From Clostridiales bacterium (GTDB lineage Bacteria > Bacillota > Clostridia > Christensenellales > CAG-1252): a stretch of 12,011 bases of DNA. The DNA lies in the NCBI GenBank assembly GCA_003445835.1, contig DMCI01000013.1, positions 1 to 12,011 on the forward strand. The letters are read 5' to 3'. A program made the translations under genes and the position numbers. The notes beneath the pieces are model-generated. The model saw only the letters and a list, made by a program, of their open reading frames with translations. It ran no database searches and was not told where the DNA came from. This document shows positions 1 to 6,098 of the stretch, piece after piece. Numbering within the stretch: position 1 is the stretch's first letter; the number at the start of each line of letters is the position of its first letter.

Positions 1-926
1 GCGGCAAGGATCTCACCAAACTCGTCGGCGACGTCCTCGGCAAGCTCCTTATCCGCAATTCTGTTTGCGAGAGAGAGCTTCTTGTTGTACTTATATCTGC
101 CCACGCGGGAGATGTCGTAACGCTTTTTGTCGTAGAAGATGCCCGGGATGTTTGCCTTGACGCCTTCGTCGGTGATGATCTCACCGTTTTTGATGGTCCT
201 GTAAAGCTCCTTCTTCGGATCCTTACGCTCTTCGGGGCCGTCTCTGTCGATGGTAGCCTTCAAAATGGGATCGTCGCCGAAGATGCCGAGGAGAGTTTCA
301 TCCTCGGTAAGACCGATGGCGCGAAGCATCAAAGACGCGGTGACCTTCTTTTTGCGGTCGACCTTGACGTACAAAACGCCCGAGGAATCCTGCTCGAACT
401 CCATCCAAGCGCCGTTTTTCGGGATCACCGTGCACTTGTAGGTGACTTCGCCGTCCTTGTCGACTTCCTTGGCGAAATAAACGCCCGGGCTTCTGACAAG
501 CTGGCTGACAATGACGCGCTCCGCACCGTTGATGACGAAGGAACCCGTCTCGGTCATAAGAGGGATGTCACCCATAAAGATCTCGTCTTCCTTGATGAGA
601 TCGCCCTTTTCGCGGATGGTCAAGCGAACCTTGACGCGAAGGGGCGCGTTGTAAGTGACGAGATTGTCGCTCTTACACGCTCTCGCAGAGAAGTGCGGTT
701 CTTCCACCCTGTAGTCGCCGAATTCCAGCACGAAACGCTCCGCGCCGTTCGTCGACCTTTGCACGATGGGGGAGAACTCGTCGAAGATCTCGCGAAGACC
801 TTCTTCCAAGAACTTCTTATACGAACTTTTTTGCAGTTCGATAAGATAAGGGAGATCGAGGACCTCCTTGGTCTTGGAGAAGCTCATTCTTTCCACGTTA
901 CCGTAATGTACCTTGTGAACAGACAT
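1..926 (-). CDS. rpoB: DNA-directed RNA polymerase subunit beta (RpoB), N-terminal 308 residues, runs off left edge
   Basis: This is the beta subunit of RNA polymerase, part of the catalytic core that transcribes all genes. The frame is open from the ATG at 926-924 to the window edge, giving 308 complete codons; the rest of the protein, and presumably rpoC, lies outside. Visible family signatures are GDIPLMT at residues 119-125, NGAERVIVSQLVRSPGVYF at about 133-151 (beta protrusion/lobe region, the most conserved N-terminal block of RpoB), and DISRVGRYKYNKKL at about 271-284. The start is fixed by AAGGAG at 941-936, nine bases upstream of ATG, and by the MSVHKVHYGNVERMSF opening typical of Bacillota RpoB. 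The main rifampicin-resistance region is not in the window. It has its own promoter and leader and is separated from the upstream tadA by 244 nt and a terminator. No rplJ/rplL is present upstream, which is unusual. Identification is secure. Confidence 0.98.
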   Translation of the reverse strand, partial: MSVHKVHYGNVERMSFSKTKEVLDLPYLIELQKSSYKKFLEEGLREIFDEFSPIVQRSTNGAERFVLEFGDYRVEEPHFSARACKSDNLVTYNAPLRVKVRLTIREKGDLIKEDEIFMGDIPLMTETGSFVINGAERVIVSQLVRSPGVYFAKEVDKDGEVTYKCTVIPKNGAWMEFEQDSSGVLYVKVDRKKKVTASLMLRAIGLTEDETLLGIFGDDPILKATIDRDGPEERKDPKKELYRTIKNGEIITDEGVKANIPGIFYDKKRYDISRVGRYKYNKKLSLANRIADKELAEDVADEFGEILA

Positions 927-1040
927 TGAAAAACACTCCTTACCGTATTGTCCGTTTTGTTTTGAAGCTCTTTTTTGCCTTTACCTATGGTAATATAGGC
1001 TTTCTTGGGGCAAAAAACGCCTTTCCGCATAATAGGACAG
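927..1040 (-). promoter_or_regulatory. 5' leader of rpoB mRNA, with possible secondary structure
   Basis: This is the stretch of roughly 114 nt between the predicted transcription start (about 1040) and the rpoB ATG. On the minus strand it contains a small inverted repeat (CCTAT, 6-nt loop, ATAGG), GGC/GCC arms around a T6 run, and a long-range TGTCC/GGACA pairing that could close the leader. It ends with the Shine-Dalgarno AAGGAG at 941-936. I see no match to a riboswitch class I recognise. An L10-type leader is not expected, because rplJ is not adjacent. A regulatory role is inference only; the leader itself follows from the promoter and start codon. Confidence 0.4.
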
Positions 1041-1046
1041 TTTACA

Positions 1047-1075
1047 ATGATACCCCTATGCCGTCAATGTGTCAA
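1047..1075 (-). promoter_or_regulatory. Sigma-A-type promoter of rpoB with A/T-rich upstream element
   Basis: On the minus strand the -35 box is TTGACA (1075-1070, perfect match), followed by a 17-nt spacer and the -10 box TATCAT (1052-1047, five of six). Just upstream of the -35 lies the run T7-C-A7 (1093-1079), an A/T-rich tract that could act as an UP element, as is common for strong promoters of transcription/translation genes. Transcription would start near 1040. The promoter sits directly after the tadA terminator, so rpoB is its own transcription unit. A weaker overlapping alternative (TTGACG, 17 nt, TAAACT) is also readable. Confidence 0.85.
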
Positions 1076-1086
1076 GGCTTTTTTTG

Positions 1087-1133
1087 AAAAAAATCCGCAA
1101 AACTCAAAATTTTCCGTCGTTTTGGGGATTTTT
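1087..1133 (-). terminator. Intrinsic terminator at the end of the tadA operon
   Basis: The inverted repeat has arms 1133-1126 and 1096-1089 (8 bp). A single C/C mismatch separates them from a second 6-bp stem (1124-1119 with 1103-1098), and the loop is 15 nt. On the minus strand the hairpin runs into a T7 tract (1093-1087), part of which can pair with the A run on the other arm. It lies about 40 nt after the tadA stop and a few bases before the rpoB -35 box. The stem is A/T-heavy, so the terminator may be leaky. Confidence 0.65.
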
Positions 1134-1170
1134 GCACTTCTTTTTAGGGGTGTTTTATGATTAAATTTTC

Positions 1171-1638
1171 TTAATTTTTCTTGCTTTTTGCCCGTTTTGC
1201 GGCAAAAAAGGCGGTCAAAACCGAGGCGCATTCCTCTTTGAGCACACCGCTCTGCTTTTCAAATTTGTGATTTAAAGGATAGTCTTCGTCCAAGGTGGCA
1301 AGGGAGCCCAAAAACCCCGCTTTGGGATCGTTTGCTCCGTAGACGACCCTGTCCAAACGGGAGTTGACGATGGCGCCCGCGCACATCGGGCAAGGCTCCA
1401 AAGTCACGTACAACGCGCATCCTTCAAGCCACCAGTTGCCGACCTTTTTCGTCGCCTTTTTGATGGCAAGGATCTCGGCGTGATCGACGGCGCAACCGTT
1501 TTTTTCCTTTTTATTATGCGCGCGCGCAATTATCTTTTGGTCTTTGACGACGACCGCCCCGACGGGGACTTCATCCTCCGCCGCCGCTTTTTTTGCTTCC
1601 CTAAGGGCGGCTTTCATAAACTTTTCGTCCGCGGTCAT
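1171..1638 (-). CDS. tadA: tRNA-specific adenosine-34 deaminase TadA
   Basis: TadA deaminates adenosine-34 to inosine in the anticodon of tRNA-Arg(ACG), letting one tRNA read CGU, CGC and CGA. The 155-aa protein has the cytidine/deoxycytidylate-deaminase fold. Zinc ligand and proton-shuttle glutamate form H53-A-E55-I, and the second zinc motif is P82-C83-P84-M85-C86-A-G-A, followed by the R-x-x-x-V-V-Y-G-A block typical of TadA. Length is normal for the family (150-170 aa). A GTG five codons upstream (1653) is possible, but the ATG at 1638 is preferred: it overlaps the upstream CPBP stop as ATGA, and it has GGGGGA (1651-1646) seven bases upstream. It is the last gene of the seven-gene collinear run and is followed by an intrinsic terminator. 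The C-terminus is a lysine-rich tail. No key residue is missing. Confidence 0.96.
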   Translation of the reverse strand: MTADEKFMKAALREAKKAAAEDEVPVGAVVVKDQKIIARAHNKKEKNGCAVDHAEILAIKKATKKVGNWWLEGCALYVTLEPCPMCAGAIVNSRLDRVVYGANDPKAGFLGSLATLDEDYPLNHKFEKQSGVLKEECASVLTAFFAAKRAKSKKN

Positions 1639-2618
1639 TTGAGTATCCCCCACAAAAGCAAGATCAAGACGAAGGCGCCCTCCGCGACAGCCGTCGCGTA
1701 AAGAAAGGCGTTGTCTTTCAAAGTGGCTTTTCCTTCGGGCGAATAAGCATCCAACGTTATGAGCCCCAAAAGTTTCTTTTCCGAAACGGGCTTGGGCGCC
1801 TTACGCGCCGCATATTGCAACAGTTTGACCATCCCGTAAAGGGAAATTCCCAAAATAAAGAACACCACCGCAATGGATAAAATGCTGTTTGAAGAAAACA
1901 GTTTTTCATACCAAACGCCGAAGGCGGTCTCCTTTTGCGTGGAATAATCCAAAATTACGGCGACGACGTTGTTGCCGAAGTGGGCGCACATCGCGGGGAT
2001 GATCGAGTCGCACTTGACCGCCGCCACACCGAACGCCAACCCGCCGAACACGGCAAAGATCATTTGCGAAGGGTTTTGGTGCATCAATCCGAACATCACC
2101 GCGCTGACGATCACCGCCGAGTACTCCGACCCGCGGCTTTGCAGTCCCGAGAGCAGTACGCCGCGATTGGTAAACTCTTCAAACACCGCAGGCAAAACGG
2201 CGGTCATTAAAACTGCGAGCCAAAAATCCCCTATCCCAAGGTACACCGTACCGATCGGAAGCCCCTTTTTGTAGCCGATGATCCTAAAAAGAAGGTTACT
2301 GAGCGCATTGAAAGCCATCGTATACGGCGTGATCAAAAGCATCATTCCGAGACTGATCAATAAGCAAGCTTTTGCGTCTCGCGGCGCCTTGTAGCGCATC
2401 CGCACGAACAACTCTTTGGCGCTTCCCTTGTTCAAAGCGATAAGGATGACGAAAGGCACGACGCCCATACAAAGGATCTGTGAAACGAGCGTATAAAACA
2501 CGTCGGTCCCAAAATCGGAAAACCGCGCGAAAGGTTCAAAATACAACGTGGTCTGCAAAAGCATCAAAGCGATCATCGACGCAGCGTATGCGATCGTGTG
2601 ACGAAACCGTACCGACAT
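1635..2618 (-). CDS. CPBP-family intramembrane metalloprotease homologue, second of tandem pair
   Basis: This is a polytopic membrane protein (327 aa) of the CPBP/Rce1/Abi family. The family contains CAAX prenyl endopeptidases and bacterial intramembrane proteases, some implicated in bacteriocin maturation or self-immunity; the substrate here is unknown. The family motifs are intact: E147-E148-F-T-N-R152 (EExxxR), F176-x-x-x-H180, and H213-F-G-N-N217 (HxxxN), each in a hydrophobic segment. About eight hydrophobic segments are visible, followed by a soluble stretch (about 270-300) and a final C-terminal membrane helix. The same architecture is found in the preceding gene, so the two are likely an old tandem duplication. 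The start is ambiguous by one codon. ATG at 2621 gives an ATGA overlap with the upstream stop, while ATG at 2618 lies six bases after GGGAGG (2630-2625) and is preferred. Its stop overlaps the tadA start by ATGA, implying coupled translation. Confidence 0.88.
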   Translation of the reverse strand: MSVRFRHTIAYAASMIALMLLQTTLYFEPFARFSDFGTDVFYTLVSQILCMGVVPFVILIALNKGSAKELFVRMRYKAPRDAKACLLISLGMMLLITPYTMAFNALSNLLFRIIGYKKGLPIGTVYLGIGDFWLAVLMTAVLPAVFEEFTNRGVLLSGLQSRGSEYSAVIVSAVMFGLMHQNPSQMIFAVFGGLAFGVAAVKCDSIIPAMCAHFGNNVVAVILDYSTQKETAFGVWYEKLFSSNSILSIAVVFFILGISLYGMVKLLQYAARKAPKPVSEKKLLGLITLDAYSPEGKATLKDNAFLYATAVAEGAFVLILLLWGILK

Positions 2619-3661
2619 CATTTTCCTCCCGGGATGATCGTCAAAAGCACGACCGCGGCAAGCAACGCCGCCAAAGCGACGACCATAAGAAGAGTATAGC
2701 CGTCAAGGCGTTTTTTACTCCCCTGCTCCTCTTTCGCCGCCGCTTCGCTTTGCGCGTCGGGAGTGGACAGGAAGATCAAATACGCGTTGATCTTATCGCC
2801 GAGCTTTCCGTCGAAAATAACGTGTTCTTTGACCTTGGCGCGATCACGATGAAGCAAACAGGTGAACATGATCAAAAGCATCACGAGGGCAAAGAAAGAA
2901 ACGCTTATGCCGATGATGGTAGGCGCTGCGCCCAGTTTACCGCCGACATACCAATAAAAAGATTTATCCACAAAATCGTTTGCCCGTCCGTAATCAAGCA
3001 ACATCGCAAAAGCGTTGTTGGTCAAGTGCACCATCGCGCCGGCGTAAATGCCGCCCGTCAAATAGGCGAGATAGCCGACGACTATGCCAAGCAAAAACTG
3101 GTGAACGATCTGATTTAAATTGCCATGCAACAAAGCGAAGATCAACGCGGTATAAAAGATCGCAAACAAAGGCGACTTCTTTTTCGCGCCCGATAAAAGC
3201 ACGCCGCGAAGCATCGTTTCCTCTCCTACGGCGGGCAAAATAGTCAAAGCAAGAAAGGCAAGCGCAAACAAGCCCGCGTTGTCAAGCGGGATAAAGTACT
3301 GCGGCGTACGATCGTACCCAAAGGAAGTAAGCACCCTTGAAAACAACCCGGACAACGGCCCGAAACAGGTCACGCAACAAACGGAGATCAAAATAAACAG
3401 CGGGAAAAAGTACCATTTGGGCGGATTTTTCAGCCCCGTCACGGCAAAGGGATCGACCTTTTTTACAAAGCAGAAGATCAGCGCGACCGCCGTAAAGATC
3501 ACTTGGTTCAAAACGACGACCGTCCAAGTATACGCTTCGTCGGGCATCGAAAAGAGCGTTAGGATCAATTGCAAAACGATCTGCGCGCAAAACGCAACGA
3601 ACACGGCGCCCGCCGCCGTGCCCAATTCAAAAGATTTAGCAAGAAACTTGCGTTCTTTCAT
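2618..3661 (-). CDS. CPBP-family intramembrane metalloprotease homologue, first of tandem pair
   Basis: This is a membrane protein of 347 aa in the CPBP/Rce1/Abi family. Motif residues are E147-E148-T-M-L-R152, F175-A-L-L-H179 and H212-L-T-N-N216, so the predicted catalytic glutamates and metal/active-site histidines are all present. Hydrophobic segments lie around 15-40, 48-68, 85-105, 128-145, 160-180, 185-205 and 240-265. A charged cytosolic-looking segment (about 270-320) follows, then a C-terminal helix. The catalytic motifs sit at almost the same residue numbers as in the next gene, though the sequences have diverged strongly. A GTG at 3667 would overlap the mnmA stop (GTGA). ATG at 3661 is preferred because AAGGA lies nine bases upstream; it leaves 2 nt after the mnmA stop. 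The family is secure; protease activity and target are not shown by sequence. Confidence 0.88.
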   Translation of the reverse strand: MKERKFLAKSFELGTAAGAVFVAFCAQIVLQLILTLFSMPDEAYTWTVVVLNQVIFTAVALIFCFVKKVDPFAVTGLKNPPKWYFFPLFILISVCCVTCFGPLSGLFSRVLTSFGYDRTPQYFIPLDNAGLFALAFLALTILPAVGEETMLRGVLLSGAKKKSPLFAIFYTALIFALLHGNLNQIVHQFLLGIVVGYLAYLTGGIYAGAMVHLTNNAFAMLLDYGRANDFVDKSFYWYVGGKLGAAPTIIGISVSFFALVMLLIMFTCLLHRDRAKVKEHVIFDGKLGDKINAYLIFLSTPDAQSEAAAKEEQGSKKRLDGYTLLMVVALAALLAAVVLLTIIPGGK

Positions 3662-3663
3662 CT

Positions 3664-4734
3664 TCACCTTTCCTTACTTTCGATCACGCCGCCGCCCAAA
3701 CAGACTCTGTCTTGGTACAAAACGGCGTATTGTCCTTCCGCCACCGCGCGTTGCGGACGGTCGAACACGACTTTGACTTCCTTCCCTCGGCGTACGGCCG
3801 TAGCGCTTTCCAAGGGTTGTCTGTGGCGGATGCGCGCAAGCACGCGACTTTCCCCTTCGGGAAGTTCCGCCGAAATAAAATGAAAATCCGTGACCGTCAA
3901 CGCGGAGGAGAACAACGCTTCGGTCTCCCCTTGCGTGACGATCAATCGGTTGTTTGCTACGTCCTTTGCTATGACGAACCACGGCTCGCCGTTGCCGCCG
4001 CCTCCAACGCCCAGCCCCTTGCGCTGTCCGATCGTATAGTAAAACACTCCTTCGTGCTTGCCCACGACCGTACCGTCCGGCGTGACGATCTCCCCGGGTT
4101 TCATCGGAATGTACTCCGAAAGGAACTTGCGGAAGTTGCGTTCCCCAATGAAGCAGATGCCGGTGCTGTCCTTCTTTTCCCAAACCGGGATGCCCGCCTT
4201 TTGCGCAATGGCGCGGACTTCCCCCTTTTTGAGCTCGCCCAACGGGAACAACGCGTTGGAGATCTGCTGTTCCGTCACTTGATTCAAAAAGTATGTTTGA
4301 TCTTTGTTTTCATCCTGCGAACGAAGCAAAAGATGCCTTTCCCCGTGCGAAACGGCGGCGTAATGCCCCGTCGCAACGTAGTCGGCGCCCATCGTACGCG
4401 CAAAAGAAGCAAACGCGTCGAACTTGATCTCGCGATTGCACAAAACGTCGGGATTGGGGGTGCGCCCCTTTTGGTACTCTTCAACGAAACTTTTGAAAAC
4501 GCGGTCAAGGTATTCCTTAGAAAAATCCTCCGCGTAATAATCGATCTTCAAAACGTCGGCGATACGCCTGACGTCCAAATAGTCGTCGTCCGCCGTGCAG
4601 TGCCCGCTTTCGTCCTCTTCGTGCCAGTTGCGCATAAAAAGACCGATGACGTCATAGCCTTGTTCTTTTAAGAGAAAGGCGGCGACGGCGCTGTCCACGC
4701 CGCCGCTGAGCCCTACGACTACCTTCTTGCTCAT
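3664..4734 (-). CDS. mnmA: tRNA 2-thiouridine(34) synthase MnmA
   Basis: MnmA transfers persulfide sulfur to U34 of tRNA-Lys, -Glu and -Gln in an ATP-dependent reaction, making the 2-thiouridine wobble base needed for accurate decoding. The 356-aa protein has the PP-loop ATPase motif S10-G-G-V-D-S15 at the N-terminus. The two catalytic cysteines are present, C99 in TPNPDVLCNREIKF and C194 in DSTGICFIGER. Other family blocks are ATGHYA (121-126), KDQTYFL (144-150) and YTIGQRKGLGVGGGG in the C-terminal half. Length is standard. The ATG (4734-4732) overlaps the stop of the upstream phosphoesterase by ATGA and lacks a strong own Shine-Dalgarno, so it probably depends on translational coupling. 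The sulfur donor (IscS/NifS-type desulfurase) is not in the window. Identification is secure. Confidence 0.98.
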   Translation of the reverse strand: MSKKVVVGLSGGVDSAVAAFLLKEQGYDVIGLFMRNWHEEDESGHCTADDDYLDVRRIADVLKIDYYAEDFSKEYLDRVFKSFVEEYQKGRTPNPDVLCNREIKFDAFASFARTMGADYVATGHYAAVSHGERHLLLRSQDENKDQTYFLNQVTEQQISNALFPLGELKKGEVRAIAQKAGIPVWEKKDSTGICFIGERNFRKFLSEYIPMKPGEIVTPDGTVVGKHEGVFYYTIGQRKGLGVGGGGNGEPWFVIAKDVANNRLIVTQGETEALFSSALTVTDFHFISAELPEGESRVLARIRHRQPLESATAVRRGKEVKVVFDRPQRAVAEGQYAVLYQDRVCLGGGVIESKER

Positions 4735-6023
4735 CGTGCGTTTGCCGCGTCCACCGCTTCCTGATAAAGATTGCGTGAGAAAGGCACTTGCCCGACGTCC
4801 ACGCCGCCGTTTTTGTCGATCGTGATAAGGGTGCCGCCGCGTTGGTTGGTATCCTTGTAAATGGTTTGTCCCGGCGCAAGGGCGATCAAGCCGTTTGCGC
4901 TGTAATCGATGCTCATACCGTAACTCAGACGAATGCCCTTATAGGTAAAGGAGAAAGTGTTTCTGTGATCGTGTCCGCAGAAAACGTATTTGGTGCTGCC
5001 CACCTTCAACAGACGATCGAATTCATGCCCGCCGTCATAGTTCCTGCCTCGGAATTCCCCTACGTAAGAACAACAGACCTCGTGATCCGCCTCTTCGCAG
5101 ATGCCGCCGTGGTAGGTCAACTCACCGATGGAAGTATCGAGGGTGAGCTCCTTGCCGTACTCCCAATTGACGTTGATCGTATCTTGCCAATTTTCACCGA
5201 GGGCGTCCACCGCCGCGTTGATAACGGTTTGATACGTCGGGAACGGAATGTGCTGGAACACAATGGAATCCACCTTGCGTTTTGCCTTGCGGGAAATATC
5301 CTTGATCGCCGCTTCGTACCAATCCAGCTGATCGTCGTGCACCCACTCGTAATAGCGTTGCATTTCGTACGATTTGCCGTCCGCTTCAACGACCTTGAGA
5401 TACGAGCCGCTGTCAAAAAGGACCAAGGGCATAACGGTATCGCCGTCTTTGTTTACGACGTTGATGATATAGTTGCCTACGCCGTTGATATCGTCGGGCC
5501 CCATCGCAAACTTGCAATACTTGATCTCGTTGGAGTTCAAATATTCACCGAGCTTCTTTTTGACCTTCTCGGAATCCCCGTGATACGCCTTGTTCAAAGA
5601 ACCCTCCTCGTCGTGATTGCCAAAAAGGAACGCCCACGGGATCTTGAAAGAATCGACGAAGAGCGCAAACTCTCTAAACGCCGCATAGTTATCTTCCGTA
5701 CCGGTAATGGATTTGACGGAAGGCAACGTAAAGGTCGTATCGCCCGTCACCATAATCATATCGGGCTTTGCTGTATTGACGATCTCGGTGACCGCTTGTT
5801 TTGCCCACTTATCACGGTTTGTCAGATTTCTGGCGGGGTCCTTATCCGTCTTTTCGGAATTGATGAAGTGCATATCCGTCAATTGAAGGATCTTAAAGGT
5901 ACCGCTTTCCCCTATCGTCATCGTAAAAGATACGTAATCCTCTTTTTTACACGAAGTAAAAGTAAACGCGGAAAACGCCACGATAAGCAATACGGAAATT
6001 ACGGTAACAAGCAGTCTTTTCAT
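4731..6023 (-). CDS. Lipoprotein, calcineurin-like (Dcr2-type) metallophosphoesterase
   Basis: This is a 430-aa predicted secreted lipoprotein. It has an N-terminal signal (MKRLL plus hydrophobic core 5-22) and a lipobox-like T-S-C25, so the mature protein would be anchored to the outer face of the membrane by C25. The calcineurin-like two-metal active site is complete in order: D50-x-H52, G94-D95, G135-N136-H137-D138, the H258 block FQHIPF, and G350-H351-D352-H353. The combination LQLTDMHF, GNHDEE and GHDH most resembles the Dcr2/purple-acid-phosphatase-29-like branch. The region between about 140 and 255 is a long insertion relative to minimal phosphoesterases. The substrate cannot be read from sequence; phosphate monoesters or diesters outside the cell are likely. 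The start is supported by GAGGG seven bases before ATG. Its stop overlaps mnmA, an odd pairing of an envelope phosphatase with a cytosolic tRNA enzyme. Confidence 0.9.
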   Translation of the reverse strand: MKRLLVTVISVLLIVAFSAFTFTSCKKEDYVSFTMTIGESGTFKILQLTDMHFINSEKTDKDPARNLTNRDKWAKQAVTEIVNTAKPDMIMVTGDTTFTLPSVKSITGTEDNYAAFREFALFVDSFKIPWAFLFGNHDEEGSLNKAYHGDSEKVKKKLGEYLNSNEIKYCKFAMGPDDINGVGNYIINVVNKDGDTVMPLVLFDSGSYLKVVEADGKSYEMQRYYEWVHDDQLDWYEAAIKDISRKAKRKVDSIVFQHIPFPTYQTVINAAVDALGENWQDTINVNWEYGKELTLDTSIGELTYHGGICEEADHEVCCSYVGEFRGRNYDGGHEFDRLLKVGSTKYVFCGHDHRNTFSFTYKGIRLSYGMSIDYSANGLIALAPGQTIYKDTNQRGGTLITIDKNGGVDVGQVPFSRNLYQEAVDAANAR

Positions 6024-6064
6024 AGTTGATCCCTCAATAGTTTTATTTGCCGATCAAGTCGGGA

Positions 6065-6090
6065 TCGGGCGCGTTCGGCTCCGCGCCCGA
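6065..6090. other. GC-rich inverted repeat (stem-loop) between repeat-protein and phosphoesterase genes
   Basis: A perfect 9-bp inverted repeat (TCGGGCGCG / CGCGCCCGA) has an 8-nt loop and sits in the 75-nt gap between the stop at 6099 and the ATG at 6023. No T-tract follows it on the minus strand (the next bases are TCCCGACTTGATC), so it does not fit a standard intrinsic terminator. It could stabilise the upstream mRNA 3' end, partly attenuate, or mark a processing site. Confidence 0.5.
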
Positions 6091-6098
6091 CCGATAAA

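Noticed and set aside
927..1170. Signal recognition particle RNA or another small RNA near tadA, as seen in some Bacillota
   Set aside because: No conserved SRP tetraloop/helix pattern is visible, and the space is filled by terminator, promoter and rpoB leader.
3712..4671. Plus-strand frame (319 codons) opposite mnmA
   Set aside because: mnmA is certain on the minus strand; the plus frame shows no motif and is a shadow.
4788..6029. Long open frame (413 codons) on the plus strand opposite the phosphoesterase gene
   Set aside because: Its translation has no recognisable motif, while the minus frame has a complete metallophosphoesterase site. It is a shadow produced by codon bias that avoids TTA, CTA and TCA.
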